This document shows positions 10,142-20,549 of a stretch of DNA of 64,000 nt, piece by piece. The stretch covers positions 868,001 through 932,000 of the forward strand of contig JACGCN010000011.1 in NCBI GenBank assembly GCA_014905825.1, given 5' to 3'. The translations under genes and the position numbers were made by a program. How positions within the stretch are numbered: position 1 is the stretch's first letter; every line of letters starts with the position of its first letter. The stretch comes from Lyophyllum atratum (taxonomy: Eukaryota; Basidiomycota; Agaricomycetes; Agaricales; Lyophyllaceae). The notes beneath the pieces were generated by a model. The model made no database searches. It saw only the letters and a program-made list of their open reading frames with translations, and had not been told where the DNA came from.

Positions 10142-11001
10142 GCTTGTCATCACTGCCCCAGAGAGCTATCATCTTGGGCAGGTCCAGGAGCTGTACCTTC
10201 TCCGCAGAAAGCGTGTCGTCAATACCAAACGGCCGGAGCATCTTCGTGTGGACTAGGGAGTGAGAATGGGTGACTGCTTCGATATGCTCGTTAGTGAAGA
10301 AATTGAGCGGGGGGCAAGCCCCATTCTTCATGCCCAACAGATATATTGAGGGGATGGTGACCGCCTCGGCGCGTGCCATAACGCGAGGGATGGGATTGGT
10401 GAGCCGCATGGAACCCAGGAGTTTGTTCCGGATCGAGGAGGCTTCCTTTTCAGTCGCCTTCTCAGCAAGCCTCTCCGAATCCGCTGCAGTCTTGATAGCC
10501 AGCCGTTCCTTGGCAATGGCCCGGGCCAAACCGACAGGTAAAGGTTGCATAGATTGACAAACCTGCTCGCTCGTGACAAGCTCCAAGAATTCGGCGCGTG
10601 AGTACGCATACAGAGGCTGCATAGGTGGGCCGACATCAAGATCAGCAGGCCTAGGGACCGGGGCATATCTGACAGCTATAGTCTGCGCCAGGCTCGCGTT
10701 GTTCGCCCGCTCAATACCTACATTGGCGGCGATACGCGTGATTAGGGGTAACTCAATCCGCGCGAGAAATGGGAGGTCCTCGAGAAATGGATCGAAGTCG
10801 AAGTCCTCGGGTATGGGACCTGGGACTTGGGCGTTTGGTAACATGTTTAAGGCAGCGGATTTGGAGATATACTCGACGAGCTAGAATGGCGCGACTGAGA
10901 AGAGTGCCTTCAAAGTCGCGCACGCGCCGCCAACTAGGATCATGCTGAGTCAGCCAGTTGGCGGAAGCAGATCTCGTGTATTGCTCTGCCTTATCTACCA
11001 C
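10116..11001 (-). pseudogene. 3' part of a gene split by element B and truncated by element A
   Basis: Two exons (11001-10924 and 10880-10116, 43-nt intron, phase 0) continue the frame of 24494-24389 across element B. The joined frame runs through LAQVV and DKAEQYTRSASANWL with one copy of the 7-bp duplication. The protein part has an Ala/Lys/Glu helix (LARAIAKERLAIKTAADSER) and a conserved-looking segment IPSIYLLGMKNGACPPLNFF, of a kind I associate with an abundant uncharacterised family of agaric genomes. The last residues and the stop (10118-10116) are read from element A's terminal repeat, so the native C-terminus is missing. Function unknown. Confidence 0.75.
10995..11001. repeat. Target-site duplication of element B, left copy
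   Basis: CTACCAC directly precedes the element start CACCTGATACTGT at 11002. The identical heptamer follows the other element end at 24389-24395. Shifting the left border by one base would give an 8-bp duplication with one mismatch (CTACCACC/CTACCACT). Confidence 0.85.
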
Positions 11002-11131
11002 CACCTGATACTGTAATGTGTTTGCAAACAAACACTGTACTACAGAAAAGAAATGTTTGCAAACATGACTGTCAACTAGAGGGGTATGTTTGCAAACATT
11101 TCCTCTCGTTATAGGGCCATGTTTGCAAACA
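11002..11131. repeat. Left terminal and subterminal repeats of element B
   Basis: The terminal repeat starts at 11002. The 12-bp perfect palindrome TGTTTGCAAACA occurs at 11019-11030, 11054-11065, 11087-11098 and 11120-11131, spaced 35, 33 and 33 nt, about three helical turns. Likely cooperative transposase-binding sites. Confidence 0.85.
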
Positions 11132-11447
11132 TTTCCTGTCATTACCGTTTCAATTCTACATTCAAACCCGACACCATTACCAAATATGGATGAGCTGTCG
11201 AGCTCATCGTTCAATGCTCAAGCTCATCATTCAAGGCATCGAGCAGCACCCCGCACCTCATTTCTTCTTTTGGCTACTTCTAAGCGATTTCCCGCCCGAC
11301 GATTCCTGATGATCCCATCACTGCATTGCGCCCCTTGCCGCCCTTGGCCCGTTATTGCTTACTGTGCCTCGCGCTCAAAATATCCAGAATTAGACCGTGT
11401 ATGAATTAGACCGTGTATATATATAGAATTGTAGCAGTAGGTACCAA
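11132..11447. other. Spacer between left terminus and transposase B
   Basis: No gene seen. It contains a small duplication (GAGCTCATCGTTCAATGCTCAAGCTCATCATTCAA, near 11195-11235) and a repeated AATTAGACCGTGTAT (11389, 11405), the latter probably in the transposase 3' untranslated region. Confidence 0.5.
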
Positions 11448-14400
11448 TTATAGCCCGTCCTCATCATCGTTATGCTCAGCATCAATGACTTCCGAGGGAA
11501 TGACAACGCCGCTTCCAACAAGTACATAGTCCTCTACATGTCTCCAGAGAACGTGGAAGTATCGCTCCATCTCCTGAAGCATTGCGGCCTGCTCGTTTGC
11601 ATATGCCCGCCGCCCGTCATGTGTTACATCATCGTCGTAACGACTGACCTGAAACACAGCAGAGGCGCGGGTATGCCACTGAGCGGCCTTACTGGAAAGG
11701 AAGTGACGTACCCGCCGCATCTCCTCCCTCAAAAGGAGTACTTCCTCCCTCCAGCGATCCGCCCGCGCCTTGCTTTTGCACCACTCAATCCGGAGGTCTG
11801 AGGTACTAGATGTATAAGAACATGAATGTCAGGAAGATAAAGCAGCTCACCGTCTCGCAGACACTCATCCTGCCGTTGTTCCAAGTCGCCAATCTTCATC
11901 CATATCCAGGATATCGTTGTACGGCCCTTCGAAGGACGGGCATCAGTCGGACGCATATACGCACTGGCCTGAGCCTCATCTAAAGCTCTGATATCACCGT
12001 CCAGGAGTACAGGGAACAGGGTCTCCCAGCCCAGCTTCTCAAGCGCGAATGCCAACGACCCCAGAGCCTTGCGAGCAGCACGATACTTCGCGGCTGCACT
12101 CTTGATCTTCGTGTCCATCCTGGTTATAATCCCTCGAGAACGGGTGTTCTGGCGTTGTCCCCGCTGGAAACGATCTTTGTCGTGGTATAGGTACGCGCGT
12201 AGTCGAAGGCCATCGCGAAGTTCAGCGAGAGCATCACTGGCCTGTGCATTACGAAGGTCCCACTCCATTGACCGTAGGCGTAGGTCACAAGGAGGGCCGG
12301 AAGAGGAGTGTAGGTCGGAGGGAAGGTAAAGAGGGATGTCCTGGACAGGGTCTTCATTCTCACCCTGCACCTCGATGTCATGCGCACGTACAGCGGCTAG
12401 TCCCGGGACATAGAGATGTTGGACTTCAATCCAAGCAGTGATCTTCCGGCGCAAAGCATTGGCCTGCGCCTGCAGCTGGCCTTTCTGCTTGTCGGTGGCA
12501 TGCTGGCCTAGAGCAGCGTAATCAACAGCAAGGCGCCGTCTATGAGAGACATATTAGTGTAAGATCTGAATGATAAGGGTCTATACTCACTGCTTCTGCT
12601 CGAAATCGAGTCCCATGGTTATTAACTCGCAAGCAGATATGTCGTGGTGCAGCGCATACGCCCGGCCAGCCTTGAGGTCAGCGGCTTCTTCATTAGCCAG
12701 ACGTTTGCGAACTCCATCTTGCGAGATTTCTGCGAGGGCAATTTAGAGAACTGCAAGATGGATAGCGAACGCAGACATACCTTTGAACTCCTTCTCATAT
12801 GGGTTTTTCTGGGTATGATTGACCTCCCACCTCGAAAGTTGCAGCCTCCAGTCGTCAACAGATTCCTTATCCAAACCAGCCTCAAATTCTGCGTGTAGGG
12901 AATGATGTTCGTTGGCTTCCTTGACCGCTTCCTTGATCTTCCGTAATAGTGTGACACCTAAGTATACAAGATAAGTAGATCAATCGAGCCAATGGAGAAA
13001 CAACTTACCCATGAGACATGTCTTTTTCCAATTCCAATCACCAAAATGGTCATCCAGGGTATCGCGACGGTGACCAGGTCCCATCTCCCGAGTACTTGTA
13101 GCCACAGGGTTGATGTGTGACCATCCCCGCTCAACACCTTCCCCATCAGTTCGGCCAACGTCCACGTTATAGTTGAAGGAGTACGTGGTCTGGCATGGGC
13201 GTATGTGGGCAGGAAGATGGAATTTGGGAATGAGGAAGCGAACGAGGACCTTGCCGTCGTGATCAATATGGAGTTTATGTGGATATTGCGCCATCCGTTC
13301 CCAGACATGGACACTCCATTGACATACAATGTCATAAGAGACGACAATGGAGAGCAATTCGTGGTTGGATAGTGAAAGTAGGAATAGGTAGTCTACATTG
13401 ATGTACCTGAGAATCGGGGGTTAGGACGATGCGACAGGTTACGGTCTATAAACTGACCGTTCGCCTTTCAATAGATCACCAACGGAGAGGGGCCGCTTGC
13501 AGTCGTGTCTTGCACAGTCAATTGCTACCACACCCGTTGCTGCCAACCCTTTGGTCGCACGTTCAGCATTGACAGCATTATGGCTTGAGCAGGTGCTTTT
13601 CTATTCGCATAATGAGTCAGTACATGAAGTATGAGCGACATGAGAACATACGGGCTGGACAATAACTTTATCAAATACTTTGAGGAACTTCTTGAAACGC
13701 TGTTCTGGGGCAAAGTACGACCATCCCTGGCTTAAACTGGGATCCATGGCCTCTGACGAGACATTCTTCCTCTTTAGACGGAAGTTCGCATCAAGAGCGA
13801 GAAACAAACAATACAGGAACCTTCAACATACATGTCAATTCGATGAAGTCACCAAAGAATGACGAACAGCTCACCTGATTTCTGGGGCCACGGTCTCCCA
13901 ACCCGGAGGAAGATTAAGCCCAGGTTGAGGACAGGCAGGGCAAAGAACAGCGCATTCTCCCTGTTTTGTTGAGGTGATGCCAGCAGGGTCATGTCCCCTC
14001 CCAGCTCGCTTCGTCATCTTCAAGTGTCGATATTCCCGAACCATGACCATGAACGCAGGATATCGAGACTGCATCACCGCATCAGGACATTGAATATAAG
14101 TAGAGTAGTGGTATAATCAGTACCTTTGGCGTACACATGCCTGTGTTGTCAGTGAGACGCTTGACACCATTGTAGAACTCGAGTGCTGAAGCCTTGGATT
14201 CGAAGCTGATCATCTGAAATAGCTTGAGGACGGATAGTGTTGCGGCAGTCCTCGGTCGGTCCACAGATGCAGGAAACCATCGTTGGCGGAGAAGCTGGAT
14301 GAAGGGGGGCTGCTTCTGCGTACAGTCACAGAAATCGACACTGACTTCGTGTATGCCGTTGACGTGGATGACCATGAAGTCATCAGAGACGCGGCCGGGC

Positions 14401-15164
14401 GCAAAATTGCTGCAGGTTTCGCCAGGCGGGTGGCCTAGTTGTACCCGTAGGCCAAGCGATTTGAGGGATGTCTTCTTGAAATATGTTCCCGTCCATTCCT
14501 AGAAGTTAATAACATGAGCACCTTTCAGGAAACGAAGAAAAATAAACTCACCTCGAGATGATGGAGAAAATTATGCTGATGCCTTAAAAGTATACAGGAC
14601 TTGCATAGGAGCTCAACGATATCACAATCGCAACAACGATACACCACCGGCTCGGAGTGTAATGGGCACGTGGTGTCGTTGGGGTTGCCTCGCCCCTCAA
14701 GGCGTAGAAATTCTGCAAGGAATATGTCTCGTTCCAGAAGCCATCTCTTGAGTGGGTTATACTAGTTCCAACCATATATGTTAGCCACCTGAATCGACAA
14801 CAAAGTGAAAGGTTCTCACATTCATCCTGGGGCGCTTTTCGGTGACTGTCTCACCCTCGACCTGGTCGAGATACTTGGGGTCAACATCCAGAGGCAAGTC
14901 ATCGGACACGTATTCGTAGTTCCACATGTCCGGGTTGTTGACAGACTCCGAGGCAGACGACGAGAGGGGATGGTCCCTGGGGATGTCAAAGCGGGTGGTC
15001 GATACGCTGAAGGACATGCTGTCAGCACGGAGATCGTAGTGTACTGAGGGAACCGAGATGGTAGGTGTAGTTGAGGGACCAACGCCATCGGAGGGATCAT
15101 CGTCGAGGGGAATGACGACCATACCCGTCTTCTGCTTCTTCCTTCCCCGGCGTTGGCTAGACAT
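11448..15164 (-). CDS. KDZ transposase with CxC2 zinc cluster (copy B), apparently intact
   Basis: Eleven exons on the minus strand (15164-14820, 14761-14552, 14498-14124, 14068-13875, 13820-13652, 13600-13458, 13406-13009, 12957-12781, 12729-12591, 12539-11851, 11797-11448) give 1,062 aa without a stop. Exons 4, 5, 6 and 9 have exactly the copy A lengths (194, 169, 143, 139 nt), and all ten introns sit at matching points. Motifs as in A: the CxC2 cluster (CPLHSEPVVYRCCDCD then LCKSC), CPACPQPGLNL, DANFRLKRKNVSS, SYDIVCQWSVHVWERM, IPKFHLPAHIRPCQ, VGRTDGEGVERGWS, LRIEWCKSKARADRW. The proteins are clearly diverged, so this is not a recent duplication. The enzyme presumably mobilises element B via the palindromic ends. 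Confidence 0.92.
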
Positions 15165-15383
15165 TGCTGGACTGGAGTTTGAAAGATGGATGGAGAAGGA
15201 AGAACGTCTCTGATGGATGGGGGTGGGAAGGAGATCTGCCGTTGACTAGACATCGCTAGACTGAAGTTCGAAGGATGGAAGGAGAAGGAGGGACACCTCT
15301 GAGGATGAGGGTGGGAGGGAGAGCTCCTCAGATGGAACAGACACTGAAAATCTGAGCATCGAGGAACGTGCGGATGAGTGGGG

Positions 15384-15650
15384 GTACACGCGCCATGAAT
15401 AGACATAGCTGACGCACCTGTACCTTCTGACACATGGGCTCCTGCAAATTTGATTGAGTAACATGTGGATCAGCGAGTCAACGCGCACCGTGAATAGACA
15501 TAGCTGACGCACCTGTACCTTCTGACGCATGGGCTCCTGCAAATTTGATTGAGGAACATGTGGATCAGCGAGTCATCGCGCGCCGTGAATAGACATAACT
15601 GACTCACCTGTACCTTCAAGCGCATGGGCTCCTGCAAATTTGTTTGCGTG
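15384..15650. repeat. 95-bp tandem repeat, nearly three copies
   Basis: A unit containing GAATAGACATAGCTGACGCA and CATGGGCTCCTGCAAATTTG repeats with a period of 95 bp; the GAATAGACAT anchor is at 15397, 15492 and 15587. It lies between the transposase B start and the TET/JBP B stop, in the presumed transposase promoter, as the 24-bp repeats do in element A. The rest of 15165-15992 shows no gene. Confidence 0.8.
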
Positions 15651-15992
15651 CCACCGCTTATACCTCACCCGGACTCATATGATTGGTCATGTTAAGGTAC
15701 ATTGCCTGGTGTGCATGTGTCGCATGCATGCAGAGGTGGTGCTGAAATATATTCCATGTAAGCGATTGGTCAACCCCTGAGCCGACTCATACCTTGCGTG
15801 GCGCATACAGAATGTATGATTGGCAATAGCCGTCGAGGCACAATGTAACCTGGAAACGCACATCATCTGACTCGGATCATGGCTTCGAATGTGAAATTCG
15901 AGATAGGAGCTACCCCAGCTTGTGATGAGAAGCTGAGCCTGCTGAGGGTAAATTATTTGCATTAGCGTATCGAGAATTACACATGTATCGTA

Positions 15993-17785
15993 TTACAAAC
16001 TAGTGGCTACAAATTCCCGACAGGCCCGACGGTGCTCGCGCTCCGACTTGGGAATGCCAGTCCCCATGAACACCTGATGGCGATCCTTCACAAGCCCGGT
16101 AATTGTGGAGAACAGATGTAAAGATCTTGCCTTCCGCTGGGCACGGTCACCGTTGAGCTTTTCGATGATGGCCTTACCAGTCTTGGGGTGGTCTCGGAGA
16201 ATAGATTGGGCTGTGCGAAAGCCATAGCGAACATAGCGTACAAGACCGCCGGCACAGAACTGGGTGATAGAGTAACGCTGTTCGCCAGGCTGAATGGCTG
16301 TGTTACCATGGCGAAGCAGACCGGAGGGGAGAAGGATTGTGGAGCCAGGAGGGAATTCTATCGCGATCTTGAGATCGAAAAGGACGAGATGACCGCCCTG
16401 TTTCGGGTTGAACTTGCCGAGCGCCGTAACAGGGCACAAACCGTGGGGTGAGTTGTGGAAATCGAGGTGGTCGAGAGTGACGGTGGAGGGGCCGAGGTTG
16501 AAGCTGATGCCGGGGTAAATTGACTCGGGGAAGTTAAGGCTCAATTCATCATCATTTAGTGTGAGACGAGTAAGGTGGTAGGAAAGATCTTCATAGACTT
16601 TTGGTGCGTATTTGGCCAATGAGTCTGTGTCGATGAATCAACCTAAGTCAAAGGCATAGTCGAGTGAAGACTCACCTGCTTGAAAGGCAGCGATTTGCGC
16701 TATATTGGTGTCGCTGAGAAGGTCCTTGACAAGGTGTTCCTCTGCTACTGTCGTGTGCTGGAGATTTCCGGGTTTCTGTAAATAATTTTTTGAGCAACTT
16801 GGTAGGGATATACGGATACAAAAGCGCACCTTCTGTCCACCACCATGCGAAATCCCACAGGGCAGAGAACTGTAATCACCGCGGCGGTTACGGTCCTCCA
16901 GAGGAGAGAACACTCCACTCCGAAGACCCCTAATGCGAACGTCCGCCAGCTTCTGTGCAACAGCATCGACGAGGTCTGACCACTTTGATGGAGTAGAAGG
17001 AGGAGATGGAGATGTTCCTGGTGCGGGATAAGGCACGACAATTGGCGGCTGTCCCGCAAGAAATACAATCACACGGCCCTTTTGGTCCACAATGACCTTG
17101 GGTGTCCTTATTTCAAGTCAGCAAACGCTTTGAAGAAAAAAGTTGGGGTAAAACGTACTGTCCGTCCCAGACTATGACCCGATACCCTTTCTGTCTGAGG
17201 AGCTCAATTGTCGGGATCTTGGAATTCCTTGTGAGGTACGGACGCCCGATCCAGCCATCATACGAAGTTGGGAGGTCTGCGATGTCGATTTCAGTTCTGA
17301 TGTAACGAAGCCGCTCCTCCGCAGGTGAATACACTTCAGATATATCAATGTTGTGATTCAATTGATTGAAAGAAACAGTGAATTTTAAGGAAAGCACCTT
17401 CGATGATTGGGCGACGGCGCTTGGCAGCATCAGGGTGATGTGAGACTATGAAAAAATATTAGTACCTGGAAGACACCTATGAGTAAACACGAGCGCACCT
17501 TCTGCATATGAGCGACGGTATCCGGAACCTGGTCGATGACGTTGCGAGGCGTCTGGAACGGGGGTGGGGGCTGCTGCTGGTGCTGTGGATGGTGGTATGG
17601 GAAGAGGAGGGGTCCGCGGTGGCTCCGGTTCGTCTGATTGATCGATCAGGGGTGTGACTACCGGACCCAGGTGATACCGGTGATACCGACATCAACATAT
17701 CTTCCACAGTTGCTCGACGGGGCCGCAATGCAGCCATGCCATCATTGGAGGCTGACGGCAAATTCAGAGAGGGAGACATAGACAT
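15993..17785 (-). CDS. TET/JBP-family 2OG-Fe(II) dioxygenase (copy B), N-terminal model uncertain
   Basis: Exons 17445-17398, 17333-17159, 17106-16830, 16775-16676 and 16624-15993 join with exact phases. They hold the full dioxygenase domain: HxD as HLD in TLDHLDFHNSPHG, GGHLVLFDLKIAIEFPPGST, second His in SGLLRHGNTAI, and the Arg-containing RYSITQFCAGGLVRYVRYG. The sites of 5-methylcytosine oxidation seen in the family are all present. The first exon is the problem: an ATG at 17785 opens one frame, but the frame that splices correctly at 17499 (a Pro-rich stretch ending GYRRSYAE) is shifted by one base and is only open from about 17690. Either a one-base indel has broken the gene or an intron or start was missed. 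The C-terminal extension is longer than in copy A. Confidence 0.8.
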
Positions 17786-18123
17786 ATAGAAATGAAAAAT
17801 CAAGACTTACCCCAGGATTTTTAAGAGAACGAGGATGTGGTCTATATTTGGATGAGGAACTTCGCGAAATATAACAGTGATGATTGCATGTGTTTGAATC
17901 GGGAGTTCCACATGGGTGATAGGAGGTGGGACGGTGGGCAGCATGTGGAAATAGTGGGAAGAAGGTGGGCAATTGGTGGGAATGGGTTGGACTCCAATGA
18001 ATTTGGGTGTGCCATGTATAATCCTGTTGGACGAGTTCATGGCTGAGGGCATTTTTGAACTCTTTCAGTGACAAGAAAATCAATTTACTTCCCGTCTTCC
18101 TTCGACACAAGTTTCTTTCTGCA
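17786..18123. promoter_or_regulatory. Divergent promoter between TET/JBP and gene X of element B
   Basis: This 338-bp interval mat­ches the layout of 3657-4140. It is rich in GGTGGG/GTGGGAA words on the + strand (about 17925-17995) rather than TGCGACCA. The 5' end of the dioxygenase transcript may extend into it: a good GTAAGT donor lies at about 17812 and an acceptor at about 17755. Confidence 0.4.
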
Positions 18124-18991
18124 ATGTCAACTGAAAAGACTTCCGGTGGACCTAAAAAGGGCAAAGACGGGCTCACAAAGTACCAACGCTATTACCAGAA
18201 GTGAACTATGTTTGCATTTTATTTTAGAGCATTATTAATATTTCTACAGGCATCCAGAGCTTAGAGAGAAGAAACGTGAGCGTGATCGGATACGTCGCCA
18301 GAAATTGAAGGAAGAATCGCTTGCAACATCGGTCGATAATGAAACCCTTGAACCACTCCTTCCTGACTTCCATGCTACTGCTGCACCTTATGTCGACAAG
18401 ATGGTCCAAGAATCAATCGTTGCCATAACTGCAGAGGATACTTTACCAGAACCCGGGTCATATCAAGAGCTTGACGAGCTCAATGAATTGCGTCTGTGGG
18501 TGATACGCTGGGGAAAAGGTTGGGGGGGTATTTCGAATTGGGATACGGGTCTCGACGCATCATACAACCATGCTCTCAAGCGGGATAACGTTGCACATTG
18601 GCGAGAACAAATTAGCAAGCATGCACAGACAGGAAGGCTTTTATTGGGTCGAGTTCACACTATGGACGGCTCCTTGCCTACAGCGGGGTGGAAGATCAGG
18701 GAGTTATGGCGAGAGAAGTCTACTTTGTTGGATCTGCTCGTTAGGGGAGTCACCACACTGGAGATCAAGACGTCTATCCTACCTGGGCTAGGTAGAGTAG
18801 ACTCACTATACCGTGAGTTGGAGGATGCTCATACCTCAGAGGAAAGCGCGGTGGAGACAGATTCCGGGTCATTGCTCAGTGATGGCAACAGTGCTGACGA
18901 CGAGGATGAGACTGTGCAGAGTTCCGACGACGAACGTGACGACGAAGACGAAGACATGGATTTGGGGGGAGATAATAGCTACGACCTGTAG
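18124..18991 (+). CDS. Gene X, conserved KDZ passenger of unknown function (copy B)
   Basis: Two exons (18124-18200, 18250-18991) give 272 aa in exact phase. As in copy A, the splice site falls inside the basic motif (GLTKYQRYYQK, then HPELREKKRERDRIRRQKLK). The core repeats WGKGWGGISNWDTGLDASYN, KHAQTGRLLLGRVHTMDGSLP and LLDLLVRGVTTLEIKTSILPG. The tail is acidic with many Asp/Glu/Ser but lacks the Cys cluster of copy A. Conservation of intron, motif order and divergent position next to TET/JBP argues that it is a functional part of the element, not a captured host gene. No known domain recognised. Confidence 0.8.
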
Positions 18992-19029
18992 ATACAACCA
19001 TATATGTATGTTATAGCCACTACAAGAGC

Positions 19030-20057
19030 TCAAACCGCGGCATTGCCAGTGAGGATACTCTTCTCGATCTTGGAGACAACCTTGGTGACCATACCCGCTG
19101 CCAGTGCCGCTCTATATTCCTTCCAGCCCTTTTCTTCTGATGAGGTGCGATGACCAGTTCCGCCTGATATGCCGAGGATATTAAGATTAATATGGTGGCT
19201 AGGATTGTAGTCAGTGACAGCGGACATAGATGGGGGAAGAAAGATAGACGTACTAGCCCTTGTACACACCAGGCTCACGGCCTACAGTGATGACATACCA
19301 CCTTTCAGAAGGGGGGACGTCCTCATGGTCGTGCGTAAGAGGAGGTGCGGGAGTGATAGGCATCACAGCAGGCGCTGGAGCCTCAGGTGGCTCCTGGGCT
19401 TGAGTGCTATCCGACAACTCCGTAAGAAACTCAGAAGGGTCAGGCGAGAACCCTAACCCAAACTCCTGCTGCCAGTTAGTCGAGCCTGTGGAAATTGACA
19501 AAGCATCGAGATTGTCAGGGATGTCGTCCACAGGTGGAGCGCGTTCTGCAAGGGGAGCGCGTGGGGCAGGGGCCTGAGTCGCAACCGGCTCGGCTGCAGG
19601 CAGCGCCACGGAGGGAACACAGCGAGTAGGAGGGATGCAAGGCCTTCCGTTGCCTGAGTGATGTGATCAGAGATCATATATTGTATTTGATGTATCAAAA
19701 ACGTACCACGCATGACCCAGAGACCACGCTCAGCACAATAGGCACGAAGAGCCGGAGGGAGGTCCGTAGGCTCGATTGATTTGTACCCCATAGCTACGGC
19801 TACGGCTGAGCAACGATATATGAGTGACAGACTACTTCTCGAAGAAATACACATACCAGGGGCAAGGGGCACACTAATACGGGTAGTGGCTGAGGGATCG
19901 GATATGGTTAGCAAGAATATCAGCATAGCAGGAAAAACTAACCGTCTAGGGCAGTTTGCAATGCGACCGATAACAGCTGCAGAGCTTCAGATGATTCTGA
20001 GCATGAGCCACACATCGGCTCAGGCTGAGAACCAGCACGTCCTGAGGTTGAGGTCAT
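19030..20057 (-). CDS. KDZ passenger protein with C-terminal RNase H1 N-terminal-like domain (copy B)
   Basis: Five exons (20057-19943, 19889-19857, 19805-19707, 19653-19254, 19198-19030) give 271 aa in consistent phase. The N-terminus has CGSCSESSEALQLL, parallel to CGSSSETAEALQRL of copy A. Exon 2 is 33 nt in both. The middle is Pro/Ala-rich with a shared STNWQQEFGLGFSPDP (copy A: STDWMEEFSVSPSDIP). The C-terminal domain reads RWYVITVGREPGVYKG, intron, then ILGISGGTGHRTSSEEKGW, the RNase H1-N / PF01693 pattern. Copy A has an extra intron in the Pro-rich part and a poly-Pro tail that this copy lacks. No nuclease domain. Likely binds nucleic acid; role in transposition is inference. Confidence 0.8.
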
Positions 20058-20549
20058 TTAGATGATAGGGGATGTCGATCTGGTGGATTCTAGCGATAAG
20101 GTTGGCTTTTAAGATTTTTGTGATGGAATTTACCGACATATTGTGTGTTTGCCGAGCATGCTTCGCTCGCTTGAGAGAGCCTGTTGCGCATGCTCACACG
20201 ATCTGGTGGACTGTGATCAAATTGGCTTTTAAGTTTTTGTGATGAAATTTACCGATATATTGCATGTTTGCCGAGCATGCCTCGCTCGCTTGAGGGAGCC
20301 TATCAGTCATGGGGCTTCAGGGCTGTGGTGCGGCATAGCCGGGATGTGGCGTTGTGCTCGGTGCGACTGCCAGGTGGGCAGAGGTTGGACGCATGGTTAA
20401 GTTATAAAGGGTAAAATGTACCGGTTCAACTGGACAATTGAGCCAAAATATATATTTGAACCAGCCTGATACAGGAATTGAGACGCAGTATAATATTACA
20501 AAAATTGATTACTTACCTTGCCTCGTCCTGTATCCCTCAAATCCTAAAG
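20058..20549. promoter_or_regulatory. Divergent spacer with a 120-bp-period duplication
   Basis: Between two divergent starts. A unit of about 83 bp (TTGGCTTTTAAG ... TTGCCGAGCATGC ... GCTTGAGRGAGCC) occurs at about 20101-20183 and 20221-20303. Each copy ends in a region able to fold back (GGCTCYCTCAAGC against GAGCGAAGC). Probably part of the promoters of the RNase H1-N-like gene and the poly-Glu gene. Confidence 0.6.

Noticed and set aside
10753..11214. 153-codon minus-strand frame with repeated VCKH/VCKHT words
   Set aside because: The repeats are the TGTTTGCAAACA subterminal sites read through; only the part left of 11002 belongs to a real (interrupted) exon.
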